A DNA stretch of 24,839 bases from a virus, in IMG/VR virus record IMGVR_UViG_3300042541_001447, positions 1 through 24,839 of that record; one strand, 5' to 3'. The notes beneath the pieces are model-generated. The model was not told the origin of the DNA, made no database searches, and was given only the letters and a program-made list of their open reading frames with translations. Numbering within the stretch: position 1 is the first letter of the stretch; every line of letters begins with the position of its first letter. The translations under genes were made by a program, and so were the position numbers. Of the stretch, positions 8,462 to 14,768 are shown in pieces.

Positions 8462-9498
8462 ATAATATCATTTGTAAAGTTAAATTCTAAAGGATAGTTT
8501 ATCATTTTATTGTTGATATTCTTTTGCAAGTCTATTTGCTTTGTGTTTAGTTTGGCGGGTCTATTGTTTACTAATATCCTATCACTTAATAATAGTTGTT
8601 TAATAGTTTCCTTGAATGATTCATCGACCCAACCGCTATTAACTTTAATTGATTCGGTCCCGTTAATATTAAATGTTTGTACTAAATTCTCTTGAGTGTT
8701 AAATGTCGTTTCTACATTTCTATAACTTTTGTATTCAGAGTTAGAAACATTCATAGAATCAACTGAAGCACCTAAGAAAAACTCCCTTTGAAAAGCACCG
8801 TATTTATTTACAAAATCAATCGTAACACTTCCGTATTTATTCGCTTCGATAGGTTTAAAATAATACGTTTTTAAAACTGTATTTGAAGCGTTTAAAATCT
8901 CTAACTTATTACCGTTAGATAAGTAACTAGAATAAACTCTAAACGGTTGCAAAACTCTTGAATCTACACTTGTATAAGTTCTGTTTGTTCCCGTTACCAA
9001 GTCAGTATATTTATACTTCCAACCGCTTGTATTATCAACCGATAAATCACCAGGATTTAAGTCTTTATTATAATAATAAGTACCCTCTGGAAGTAGATAA
9101 GCCCCTAAGTCAATATTAATACCTTCCGTATTATAAACGTAACCATTAAAGCAAGTGTAACTAACTGTATCAATTAACGTGTATGTAGAACCTATTAATT
9201 TATATCGTTTAATTCTAGCAAAACAAAAACTTTGTTCACTCATAAAGTTAGGCTCAGTTGTTGTGTTTACTGTGTAACTTGAATTACTTAAAAAGTTTTG
9301 TATATATTCCGAAATATCAAAATAACAAGTTGGAGCATTTGACGAAGCAATTAATTTACTAAGCGTATAACTTGGCGAAGTTGGATATACAACTACTCCG
9401 TTTTGTGGTTTTTTTAAATAAATTTCAACTTTAGCACCAATCTGACTGGCTTCGTTGATTTCAATAATATACGGACTTTTTGCAAATATTCTACTCAT
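8458..9498 (-). CDS. tail structural protein
   Basis: This 346-residue beta-rich protein starts MSRIFAKSPYIIEINEASQI. It carries 'PTSPSYTLSKLIASSNAPTC' at about 39-58 and 'YFDISEYIQNFLS' after it. This N-terminal pattern (FAKSPYxIEI...YTLSK...FDISEYI) is typical of an unnamed tail protein that I recall from many Flavobacterium and Bacteroides phages. It is encoded as a pair with the larger 'DFSQSFT' tail protein, as here. The ends overlap both neighbours by 4 nt (ATGA junctions), so the tail operon is translationally coupled. There is no catalytic motif. A distal tail or baseplate-like role is inferred from the pairing. Confidence 0.6.
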   Translation of the reverse strand: MSRIFAKSPYIIEINEASQIGAKVEIYLKKPQNGVVVYPTSPSYTLSKLIASSNAPTCYFDISEYIQNFLSNSSYTVNTTTEPNFMSEQSFCFARIKRYKLIGSTYTLIDTVSYTCFNGYVYNTEGINIDLGAYLLPEGTYYYNKDLNPGDLSVDNTSGWKYKYTDLVTGTNRTYTSVDSRVLQPFRVYSSYLSNGNKLEILNASNTVLKTYYFKPIEANKYGSVTIDFVNKYGAFQREFFLGASVDSMNVSNSEYKSYRNVETTFNTQENLVQTFNINGTESIKVNSGWVDESFKETIKQLLLSDRILVNNRPAKLNTKQIDLQKNINNKMINYPLEFNFTNDII

Positions 9499-10025
9499 TT
9501 TACTTTTGGTTGTTCTATTGTACTATTAAATAACGTAATTGCATCTAATCCGTATTTATCAATTAATTCTATTGGTAATTTACTAAATGCCTTTTCAAAT
9601 GGTTTAGTAAAAAATAAACTTGGTTTAATTCCGTTACGATAAATAGAATTTGCTATTGCATATTTTAAACTTGTTCTGCTAATAAATTTACCCTCTTTAT
9701 TTCTTGGTGCTATTCCTTTACGAACTATCCACTTATCAAGTGCTGAAATTGGCGGTCTTTTATTTGTGTATTTATAAGCACCATTTCTGACTACTGTTTT
9801 TCCTTTAGTAGCTGGACCAACTCCATTAACTCCTTTGTCTTGGTAATGTCCATAATCTTCCATTGAGAAGTAAACACCAAAAGAATTTTTAAACAACTTA
9901 CTTTCACCCTTTAATGAATCGTAAAGTTTCTTGCTACTATTCTTTTTTAGTTTTGTTAAATTGCTTCTACTTTGTTTTATAACATACTTAACAAACTTTT
10001 CTAACTCTTTTTCAGTTTCTAACAT
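9495..10025 (-). CDS. HK97 gp10-like head-tail / tail completion protein
   Basis: This 176-residue basic protein has a helical N-terminus (MLETEKELEKFVKYVIKQSR), then 'FGVYFSMEDYGHYQDKGVNG' at about 49-68. It ends with 'ISALDKWIVRKGIAPRNKEG' near 93-112 and a Lys/Phe-rich C-terminal helix ('PSLFFTKPFEKAFSKLPIEL'). The 'Y-G-x-Y-x-D-x-G' turn followed by a basic segment and a late 'F-x-x-P-F-x-x-A' motif is typical of HK97 gp10-type neck or tail completion proteins. It is followed, with a 4-nt overlap, by tail protein genes and preceded by a tail-terminator-like gene. This matches its usual place in the connector module. Confidence 0.7.
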   Translation of the reverse strand: MLETEKELEKFVKYVIKQSRSNLTKLKKNSSKKLYDSLKGESKLFKNSFGVYFSMEDYGHYQDKGVNGVGPATKGKTVVRNGAYKYTNKRPPISALDKWIVRKGIAPRNKEGKFISRTSLKYAIANSIYRNGIKPSLFFTKPFEKAFSKLPIELIDKYGLDAITLFNSTIEQPKVK

Positions 10026-10026
10026 C

Positions 10027-10476
10027 TCAATAAATTACCATTGTATTCTCAGTTGATATATCAAATGTCATAGTCCAACCCGCTACGGAATCTGTAAACT
10101 TATCAAAGAAAGGTTCGCAAGTCGCATCTGAAAGTATATCGTAATTTATCTTTAAACTACCTCTATACATTTGCTCATACAATCTGTTAAGTATTGCTAA
10201 AGTTGAGTTCATTACATCGTCTTCATTATTATTGCCAACATACAAAGTAACCGTTTCATCTTTGCTGAAATCAACTGCATCCATACAAATGATAGAAATA
10301 TTGTAGTTAACAACCTGATTTGAAAATGTTGTATTGTTGAACATTATATGACATAAAGGAAACATATTTTGTTTCTGCAATAATACTGCTGATAAATCAC
10401 CTTTAGTAACTTGGTTAACTAATGGGTCGGTGTTTAATGTATCATATAATTTTGTTGATATATCGAAGTAACTCAT
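10027..10476 (-). CDS. probable tail terminator / tail completion protein
   Basis: This 149-residue protein starts MSYFDISTKLYDTLNTDPLV, with conserved-looking blocks 'MFPLCHIMFNNTTFSNQVVN' (about 38-57), 'SIICMDAVDFSKDET' and 'CEPFFDKFTDSVAGWTMTFD' (about 120-139). This set is familiar from Bacteroidota prophages, where the protein is unnamed. A small alpha/beta protein ending in a beta-rich 'GWTxTFD' strand between a gp10-like gene and a chaperone gene fits a tail terminator that caps the tube. Its ATG overlaps the stop of the frameshifted chaperone reading frame by 4 nt (ATGA), which supports that frame. Confidence 0.5.
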   Translation of the reverse strand: MSYFDISTKLYDTLNTDPLVNQVTKGDLSAVLLQKQNMFPLCHIMFNNTTFSNQVVNYNISIICMDAVDFSKDETVTLYVGNNNEDDVMNSTLAILNRLYEQMYRGSLKINYDILSDATCEPFFDKFTDSVAGWTMTFDISTENTMVIY

Positions 10477-11242
10477 TTTAATTGATTTTTTTTAATTTGG
10501 TTTATTTCTATTTGTGTCTTTTGCTTTTCAAATGTCAAAAAGTTAAGGACGGTAAATAATTCAAGTTTGAGAACTTCATCGAACTTTCTAAGGTCTCCTT
10601 GAGCGACTTGATATATTGATTGATACCAACCCCACTGTTTGCTAAATTGAGCCTCTTCACTAAAATCTGTTGGTTGCTCATCGTCAATGTCTTGAGGCTC
10701 TTCTCTAAATAATTTACTGTAGCCTTCAGTAACTCCCTTTCTAAACTCAAAAAAAAAACGTGTGCTGAAAGTGCAACTGATAAAGGTGTGTACTTCATCA
10801 TTTCACCAAACTCATCGACGTTGTTAAATGGTGCTATTAAATACTGACCTTTCTTATTCTTTTCAATAACTGGTCTATACAAAACCGCCAATGCTTTATG
10901 AAATGAATCAAAGTTTACAATGTGCGTTTCCGCTTCGATATATTCTTCCCAACTTATTTTGTCGAAGTTAGGAATTAAGCCTAATTCTAATTCGTTAATT
11001 TTAAATGTCGTTTGTAATTTGGGAATCTCGCTAAATAGTTTATTAAAATGATTTACCAATTCAACCATATCATTGAATTTAATCTTAACAACTTCTTTCA
11101 ATTCAATCCCACAAAATATCTGAATCATCTTTTGCCCTAGAAATTCGGGGTCGGTATTATTCTTACAAATATCCATATACTTTTGATAGTGAAGCAATGG
11201 AATTTCACTTAATGAAGTTGGAATTGTTAAATTTAATTTCAT
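10473..11242 (-). CDS. tail assembly chaperone, -1 frameshift product (256 aa)
   Basis: Translation starts at 11242 in the zero frame. It shifts -1 at a run of ten T on the coding strand (10758-10749, zero-frame codons GTT TTT TTT TTG) and continues open for 92 more codons to TGA at 10473. The new frame reads like real protein: FEFRKGVTEGYSKLFREEPQ, an acidic linker, then QWGWYQSIYQVAQGDLRKFD and a helical Lys/Gln-rich end. Its stop overlaps the ATG of the next gene by 4 nt, like the other junctions in this operon. The zero frame instead leaves a 58-nt gap. G/GT-type programmed frameshifting is typical of tail assembly chaperones. The product would be 164 plus 92 residues. A sequencing error in the homopolymer would give the same protein as a single ORF. 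Confidence 0.75.
10535..11242 (-). CDS. tail assembly chaperone, zero-frame product (235 aa)
   Basis: This is the unshifted product of the same start. The first 164 residues are shared with the frameshift product. They include 'MKLNLTIPTSLSEIPLLHYQ', a helical domain with ISWEEYIEAETHIVNFDSFH, and 'KALAVLYRPVIEKNKKGQYL' near 118-137. After the T10 run the zero frame continues for 71 codons ('LSLERELLKATVNYLEKSLK' onward) to TGA at 10535. I recall database proteins with such tails. They may be the shadow of the conserved shifted frame, or a genuine dual-coded region. If the slip is programmed, this shorter form would be the more abundant G-like product. It would act with the longer form around the tape measure during tail assembly. 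Confidence 0.6.
   Translation of the reverse strand: MKLNLTIPTSLSEIPLLHYQKYMDICKNNTDPEFLGQKMIQIFCGIELKEVVKIKFNDMVELVNHFNKLFSEIPKLQTTFKINELELGLIPNFDKISWEEYIEAETHIVNFDSFHKALAVLYRPVIEKNKKGQYLIAPFNNVDEFGEMMKYTPLSVALSAHVFFLSLERELLKATVNYLEKSLKTLTMSNQQILVKRLNLANSGVGINQYIKSLKETLESSMKFSNLNYLPSLTF
10749..10758 (-). promoter_or_regulatory. T10 slippery site for -1 ribosomal frameshift
   Basis: Ten consecutive T residues on the coding strand contain a canonical T-TTT-TTT heptamer in the zero frame, preceded by G and followed by GAG. A -1 slip re-reads the T at 10751 and opens the 92-codon frame ending at 10473. I did not find a convincing stimulatory hairpin directly downstream. Confidence 0.7.
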
Positions 11243-11247
11243 AGTTT

Positions 11248-11259
11248 TTAAACGTTTAA
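11248..11259. repeat. 12-bp perfect palindrome before chaperone gene
   Basis: TTAAACGTTTAA lies in the 31-nt gap between the large terminase stop and the chaperone start. It is its own reverse complement. In such AT-rich DNA it could be chance, or an operator for a dimeric regulator. Confidence 0.4.
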
Positions 11260-11273
11260 TTTTGTAAATGTGT

Positions 11274-12473
11274 TTAGTAGATTGAATAGTTGCCTTTGTT
11301 TGGATTGCTTAATTGATAACTTACAGCATATCTAACAGCATCGAGTGCGTGGTTAAATTTATCAATCGGAGTTTCTGACTTACGTTCTAACCAACTGTAA
11401 TTATTCAACTCCTTAATTAAATCAATCGAATCGCAATCTATTATCATTTCGTAATCTCTTAACATCTCAATACCCTCTGTAATCTTATGCTTAACACAAG
11501 CCACTACATTGTTCCCCTGATGTTTTAATTCACTTATTAATCTAGGTTCTGCATTATCTCCTACAATTAAACCACCTTTAGTAAAATGATTATTTAGCCT
11601 TGCAAGTTCTGTCGTTACTAATTGAGTTTGATAAATATGTAATTTAAGATAAATTAATTTTCTTCCTTTGTCGATTGAAGTTTCTACTAATGTTGTCGGG
11701 TCGTTACTAAATCCATAATCTTGACCGAATACACTGCCGTTATCATTATTAAATTCTCCTATTCTCCAGTTGTTATAAATAACTCCTTCTGCCTTATCTA
11801 ACCAACCGCCTAAAATAGTATGTTTATACTTTTCGGGTCTACGTTCTTTAATGTCGTTAATTTGCTCTAAGAATGATTTAGATAGGTTTTCTTTATTGTC
11901 TAAGTAAGTTGTATGAATGTATGTAATATCGTCGTTTACAATCGTGCTTCCACCCTCAACACCTTTATTCTCAAAAAACTTTTGGTAAATGAAATGTTCT
12001 TTAGTTGCAGGATTTAAAACTAAAATAACTCTATTCTGTTTTTCTTTATGCCTTATTGAGTAATCAATTTTATCAAATGTATCTTCGTCTGTCAATTCTT
12101 CCGCTTCATCTAGTACCCACGTTGTAACACCCGCCAAAGATTTAAGATTCGCTGTCTGTTGTCCTGAACTTGTTTTAATACCTTTAAATAAAATCTTTGA
12201 ACCAGTGCGAACATTTATAATTTCATCCTTTGTAATATGAAAATCTGAATGTCTATCTATTAAATCAATCTTCTCTATGAATTCGGGAATGATTGAAACG
12301 TGAGCAGATGTTAACGTATATCTAGTGAATAAAATAACGTGACCTACTTCGTAAGTTAGTGTAAGCAAAAAGGTAGTAACAGAAAAAGATTTTCCACTAC
12401 CACGACCACCAGTTATAACAAAGTAACGTGAGTCAGAAAATAACCCATTATATTTTTTACTTAATGTTAACAA
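11274..12473 (-). CDS. terL: terminase large subunit
   Basis: This 399-residue protein has all hallmarks of the Terminase_3-type packaging motor and nuclease. Walker A GGRGSGKS is at 22-29. A coupling-like segment lies around 'TSSGQQTANLKSLAG' (101-115). Walker B WVLDEAEEL is at 119-127, and NPATKEHFIYQKFF follows at 154-167. The C-terminal RNase H-fold nuclease has three acidic clusters: GQDYGFSNDPT (D252), IVGDNAEPRLISEL (D306) and FNHALDAVRYAV (D378). It pumps DNA into the prohead and cuts the concatemer. It overlaps the small-subunit-like gene by 17 nt. The length is normal and all catalytic residues are present. Confidence 0.95.
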   Translation of the reverse strand: MLTLSKKYNGLFSDSRYFVITGGRGSGKSFSVTTFLLTLTYEVGHVILFTRYTLTSAHVSIIPEFIEKIDLIDRHSDFHITKDEIINVRTGSKILFKGIKTSSGQQTANLKSLAGVTTWVLDEAEELTDEDTFDKIDYSIRHKEKQNRVILVLNPATKEHFIYQKFFENKGVEGGSTIVNDDITYIHTTYLDNKENLSKSFLEQINDIKERRPEKYKHTILGGWLDKAEGVIYNNWRIGEFNNDNGSVFGQDYGFSNDPTTLVETSIDKGRKLIYLKLHIYQTQLVTTELARLNNHFTKGGLIVGDNAEPRLISELKHQGNNVVACVKHKITEGIEMLRDYEMIIDCDSIDLIKELNNYSWLERKSETPIDKFNHALDAVRYAVSYQLSNPNKGNYSIY

Positions 12474-12741
12474 GGTCTTTAATACTAAAATCGTTTAATG
12501 AAATATTATTATCTACAACATCTTTAGCCTTACCAAATAAATGCTCTGAAATAAATATTTTTCCACGTTCAAAAGTTAACAAATCTTTAGCAAGTTCAAT
12601 CCTTGCTTCTTCATCTGTTTCAACATTCTTAACTTGTTTAATTGCAGCAATAAAAATAGCATTTGTTTTTTGCTCATCTGCTATTGGTTTGCGTCCTCCA
12701 TTTGTCTTATGACCTCCGTTGTTTTTTCTTTTATCTTCCAT
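12457..12741 (-). CDS. probable terminase small subunit
   Basis: This 94-residue basic protein starts MEDKRKNNGGHKTNGGRKPI. The Lys/Gly-rich N-terminus with a 'GGRKP' motif is typical of small terminase-like proteins in Bacteroidota phages. It continues with a helical segment (KTNAIFIAAIKQVKNVETDE) and 'FERGKIFISEHLFGKAKDVV', which resembles the 'G-x-x-K-x-I-x-x-L-x-G-K-P' region of such proteins. It is short for the class and no clear HTH is visible, so the call leans on its 17-nt overlap with the large subunit gene and its place just upstream of it. It would recognise the packaging site and regulate the large subunit. Confidence 0.6.
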   Translation of the reverse strand: MEDKRKNNGGHKTNGGRKPIADEQKTNAIFIAAIKQVKNVETDEEARIELAKDLLTFERGKIFISEHLFGKAKDVVDNNISLNDFSIKDLVNIK

Positions 12742-12767
12742 AATTAATAAAAGTATTAATTAATTAA

Positions 12768-13013
12768 TTATATACATTTACCTATTACTGGCTTATTTCC
12801 ATTCCATTGCTTATCTCTTTGCAATCCACTACAATCGTTTATAGTTGAATAGTGTCCCCATTTTCCATAGTCAGGCATATTAAACTCATTAACAAAAACT
12901 ACCCTATCACAATTACAATCTTTTACAACTGTTTGTTGTGCTGAATTAGTTGTTGTGTTACTCTCTTTTTTACAACCTAAAATTATTAGGCTAATTAATA
13001 TCAAATATCTCAT
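12768..13013 (-). CDS. small phage lipoprotein
   Basis: This 81-residue protein has a short lipoprotein signal peptide MRYLILISLIILGC, with lipobox LILGC-like (I-I-L-G-C, Cys at 14), followed by KKES. Lys rather than Asp after the Cys allows export to the outer membrane. The mature part has a Thr/Asn-rich linker, then 'DCNCDRVVFVNEFNMPDYGK' and 'WGHYSTINDCSGLQRDKQWN', with four Cys that could form disulfides. I recall similar small proteins in Bacteroidota phages and mobile elements, without a known role. The start lies 23 nt inside the end of the sigma factor gene. Superinfection exclusion or envelope modification are possible but not shown. Confidence 0.75.
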   Translation of the reverse strand: MRYLILISLIILGCKKESNTTTNSAQQTVVKDCNCDRVVFVNEFNMPDYGKWGHYSTINDCSGLQRDKQWNGNKPVIGKCI

Positions 13014-13452
13014 TTCTTATTTTTTCTTTAGTTGTCTTTAAACTTCTCATTACCGTAGATGGTGCTATATTAAACTTAGCCGCTATTCCTCTAATCGTTA
13101 AACCTTTCTTGTAGTAAGCATCTAGTATTATAACGTCGGAGTAGTGTGTTTTGTATCGTATCTTTTCAATTTGTGCTTGTATCTCTTCAAATCTAATAAA
13201 TTTATCTATATCAAGTTCATCGCTTACAAGTTCTTTAACATCGTTTAAATCTACTTTCTTAAATCTACTTTCTAATCTTATTTTATCCACGCAAATCGAA
13301 CGTAAAGTACACCAAACGTAAGCAGTATTAATATCTTTGTTTAGTTCAATTAGTTTGATGTACATATCTTGGACTTCATCTTCACACCCTCCAAACTGTT
13401 TAGCAATATTTATCCACTTTTTATGGTGTTTAGTTAGGTCCTGAATCGTCAT
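12991..13452 (-). CDS. sigma-70-like (ECF-type) transcription factor
   Basis: This 153-residue protein has the two-domain layout of small sigma factors. A region-2-like helical part spans about 8-64 ('QFGGCEDEVQDMYIKLIEL' then 'YVWCTLRSICVDKIRLESRF'). After a variable linker comes a region-4-like HTH at about 104-146 ('DVIILDAYYKKGLTIRGIAA' then KFNIAPSTVMRSLKTTKEKI). In ECF factors these bind the -10 and -35 elements. It sits at the boundary between the replication genes and the terminase and structural genes, so a late-gene sigma or regulator is a good inference. A non-sigma HTH regulator cannot be excluded. Its ATG overlaps the upstream stop (TAATG). Confidence 0.7.
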   Translation of the reverse strand: MTIQDLTKHHKKWINIAKQFGGCEDEVQDMYIKLIELNKDINTAYVWCTLRSICVDKIRLESRFKKVDLNDVKELVSDELDIDKFIRFEEIQAQIEKIRYKTHYSDVIILDAYYKKGLTIRGIAAKFNIAPSTVMRSLKTTKEKIRNEIFDIN

Positions 13453-13589
13453 TATACAAGTGCTTTAATGTATTCTTTACAGTAGATTTCAAACGATATA
13501 CCAACAATCTCTTTAATCTTATGATTGATGAAATTACCGTAAAGTAACTGTTTCTTTTCTTTCTTAATTAGTCTGCTGTATTTTATCAT
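13452..13589 (-). CDS. small basic protein coupled to sigma factor (45 aa)
   Basis: This was found by reading the gap before the sigma gene. ATG at 13589 overlaps the upstream stop as ATGA, and the TAA at 13452 overlaps the sigma ATG as TAATG. It encodes 45 residues starting MIKYSRLIKKEKKQLLYGNF and ending in an amphipathic helix with one Cys. Coupling on both sides makes it very likely real. The high Lys content and small size could suit a nucleic-acid- or RNA-polymerase-binding peptide. Its exact pairing with a sigma-like gene makes an anti-sigma or co-regulator role worth testing, but no motif supports it. Confidence 0.75.
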   Translation of the reverse strand: MIKYSRLIKKEKKQLLYGNFINHKIKEIVGISFEIYCKEYIKALV

Positions 13590-13804
13590 AAATTCAATAT
13601 TATTTTCTTATTCTTCATCGCTTCAATAACGGTCTTAAAGTCGTAACGTATAAAAGCCAGTTCAACATAGTTAGGGTATGTAACTACCCTATGCCCTACT
13701 TTAATCGTTGGTAATGGACTAACTAATCTCCCATCAACGAAAACTGCATCGGGTATGTGCTTCTTAACTTTACTTTCTCTTAACTCTTGCTTTAATGTTG
13801 TCAT
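13586..13804 (-). CDS. hypothetical protein (72 aa)
   Basis: This 72-residue protein reads MTTLKQELRESKVKKHIPDA, then a beta-rich middle 'VFVDGRLVSPLPTIKVGHRV' and VTYPNYVELAFIRYDF, ending KNKKIILNL. The composition looks like a small alpha/beta domain. There is no signal peptide, metal site or HTH that I can recognise. It overlaps the upstream gene by 35 nt and the downstream 45-residue gene by 4 nt (ATGA), as part of a chain of small coupled genes leading to the sigma factor. I do not recognise the family. Confidence 0.65.
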   Translation of the reverse strand: MTTLKQELRESKVKKHIPDAVFVDGRLVSPLPTIKVGHRVVTYPNYVELAFIRYDFKTVIEAMKNKKIILNL

Positions 13805-13973
13805 AGTTTTCGTATAAAGCCTTTAATAAAAGATTATCTTCTGGTTTGTTTTCATCGAATAGTCTAACTGTTCTGTGCATATCTTGTAAATACCCAATAG
13901 GACTATTTAAATTTTTCCTATTGGGTAAAGATAACAATTTTTCTTTAAAATTTATATTTAACTTTATATCCAT
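13770..13973 (-). CDS. hypothetical protein (67 aa) with internal RNA hairpin
   Basis: This 67-residue protein starts MDIKLNINFKEKLLSLPNRK and ends in a basic helix (YENYDNIKARVKRK). The family is not recognised. It overlaps the upstream MazG-like gene by 29 nt and the downstream gene by 35 nt, and the reading frame is the only one that fits the chain. Codons 16-28 contain a perfect 12-bp inverted repeat (13891-13902 with 13916-13927), unusual inside a gene. The helical, charged C-terminus 'LLLKALYENYDNIKA' could mediate dimerisation. No function is proposed. Confidence 0.6.
   Translation of the reverse strand: MDIKLNINFKEKLLSLPNRKNLNSPIGYLQDMHRTVRLFDENKPEDNLLLKALYENYDNIKARVKRK
13891..13927. 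repeat. 12-bp perfect inverted repeat inside a small gene
   Basis: TACCCAATAGGA (13891-13902) and its exact reverse complement (13916-13927) flank a 13-nt A/T-rich spacer. The RNA of either strand could form a stable hairpin. No U tract follows on the coding strand, so it is not a standard terminator. Confidence 0.6.
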
Positions 13974-14364
13974 TTTCTCTAAGATATTCTACCATTTCAG
14001 ACATAGAAAAATCTTCTAAGCAAGGTTTAATAGTTTTCAACTTTTGGATGTATAAAGTAGCATCCATCAACTCCTGTTGTAAATGCTCAAGGAAGTCATC
14101 TGTATTATTTTCTGCTAAAGTAGTACCGTACTTTTCGATTCCAACTTTTGAACGCTGTTGAAAACTATCAACAACTTGCTGTACTATCGGGTCTTCTTTC
14201 ATATTTCCTTTTATATCTAATGTAGATGTACTCCAATAATCGACTGCACCTACCTTGTTGAATGTATCACCAACTAAGACTTGACCTCTAGTTATATGAC
14301 TATCCATATAATTAACTTGAATAATTAAGTCAGTCGTTTTTGATTTCGCTATTATATTTTTCAT
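13945..14364 (-). CDS. MazG-like nucleotide pyrophosphohydrolase candidate
   Basis: This 139-residue protein has an N-terminal part of unknown type (MKNIIAKSKTTDLIIQVNYM to about 55). A helical domain follows at about 60-115: 'VVDSFQQRSKVGIEKYGTTL', then DFLEHLQQELMDATLYIQKL. This 'K-x-G-x-x-K-Y-G ... H-x-x-x-E-L-x-D-A-x-x-Y' pattern is shared by small phage proteins grouped with all-alpha NTP pyrophosphatases, where the E-x-x-D helix binds Mg. They may hydrolyse dNTPs or modified nucleotides. The second E-x-x-D helix of a full enzyme is not clear, so activity is uncertain. The gene is in the replication operon, after the SSB-like gene and a 47-residue gene that overlaps its start by 35 nt. 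Confidence 0.55.
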   Translation of the reverse strand: MKNIIAKSKTTDLIIQVNYMDSHITRGQVLVGDTFNKVGAVDYWSTSTLDIKGNMKEDPIVQQVVDSFQQRSKVGIEKYGTTLAENNTDDFLEHLQQELMDATLYIQKLKTIKPCLEDFSMSEMVEYLRENGYKVKYKF

Positions 14365-14473
14365 TTAAGTAAATTTGAATCATGTGTTCAATTGGATGAC
14401 ATACGTATTTCTCTCCGTTTTCTCTAAACCAAATAAAAAACTCGAATAATTTTAAAGCTTCGTTATCTTCCAT
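14330..14473 (-). CDS. small hypothetical protein (47 aa)
   Basis: This was recovered by reading between the SSB-like and MazG-like genes. ATG at 14473 and TGA at 14330 give 47 residues starting MEDNEALKLFEFFIWFRENG, with an aromatic amphipathic first helix and a charged end (YLNEKYNSEIKND). It overlaps the end of the SSB-like gene by 22 nt and the start of the MazG-like gene by 35 nt. Without it the 87 nt between those genes would be empty, in an operon where gaps are very small. The composition is protein-like. The family and function are not recognised. Confidence 0.65.
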   Translation of the reverse strand: MEDNEALKLFEFFIWFRENGEKYVCHPIEHMIQIYLNEKYNSEIKND

Positions 14474-14727
14474 GCGTTCAAACTATTAAAATACTTCTCA
14501 ACTCCTTCAGCATTCACCCAACATTTGCCCGATAAATTCACCTCAACTTCCAACATATCCCCGATATTAATATCGTTAATCAATGTAACTTTATCTTTCG
14601 TCAACTGAATTAAGATGTCATTCGAGAATGCACCGTCAACAACTGTTAAGACGAATTCACGTTTTGAGAATTGCTCCGATACTATTTGAGTATCTTTTTT
14701 GATTTTTAATGTTCCGTTTAATTTCAT
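14452..14727 (-). CDS. DUF3127-type single-stranded DNA-binding-like protein
   Basis: This 91-residue protein matches the DUF3127 pattern of Bacteroidota. Its beta-strands fit an OB fold: MKLNGTLKIKKDTQIVSEQF, then 'SKREFVLTVVDGAFSNDILI', 'QLTKDKVTLINDINIGDMLE', VEVNLSGKCWV, and the family-like end 'EKYFNSLNAWKITKL'. Proteins of this type are thought to bind single-stranded DNA. Here it would coat ssDNA made by the helicases and the ERF recombinase. It follows the helicase-HNH gene. A weak promoter-like TATATTTA (14750-14757) lies just upstream, but its last base departs from the consensus. No acidic SSB tail is present. Confidence 0.75.
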   Translation of the reverse strand: MKLNGTLKIKKDTQIVSEQFSKREFVLTVVDGAFSNDILIQLTKDKVTLINDINIGDMLEVEVNLSGKCWVNAEGVEKYFNSLNAWKITKL

Positions 14728-14768
14728 AACTTTTTAGTTTAATTTTCCGTAAATATAGTTAATTATCT

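Noticed and set aside
14750-14757. Promoter-like TATATTTA before the SSB-like gene
   Set aside because: It lacks the final G of TAnnTTTG and has poor -33 spacing, so it is mentioned only with the gene and not listed as a promoter.
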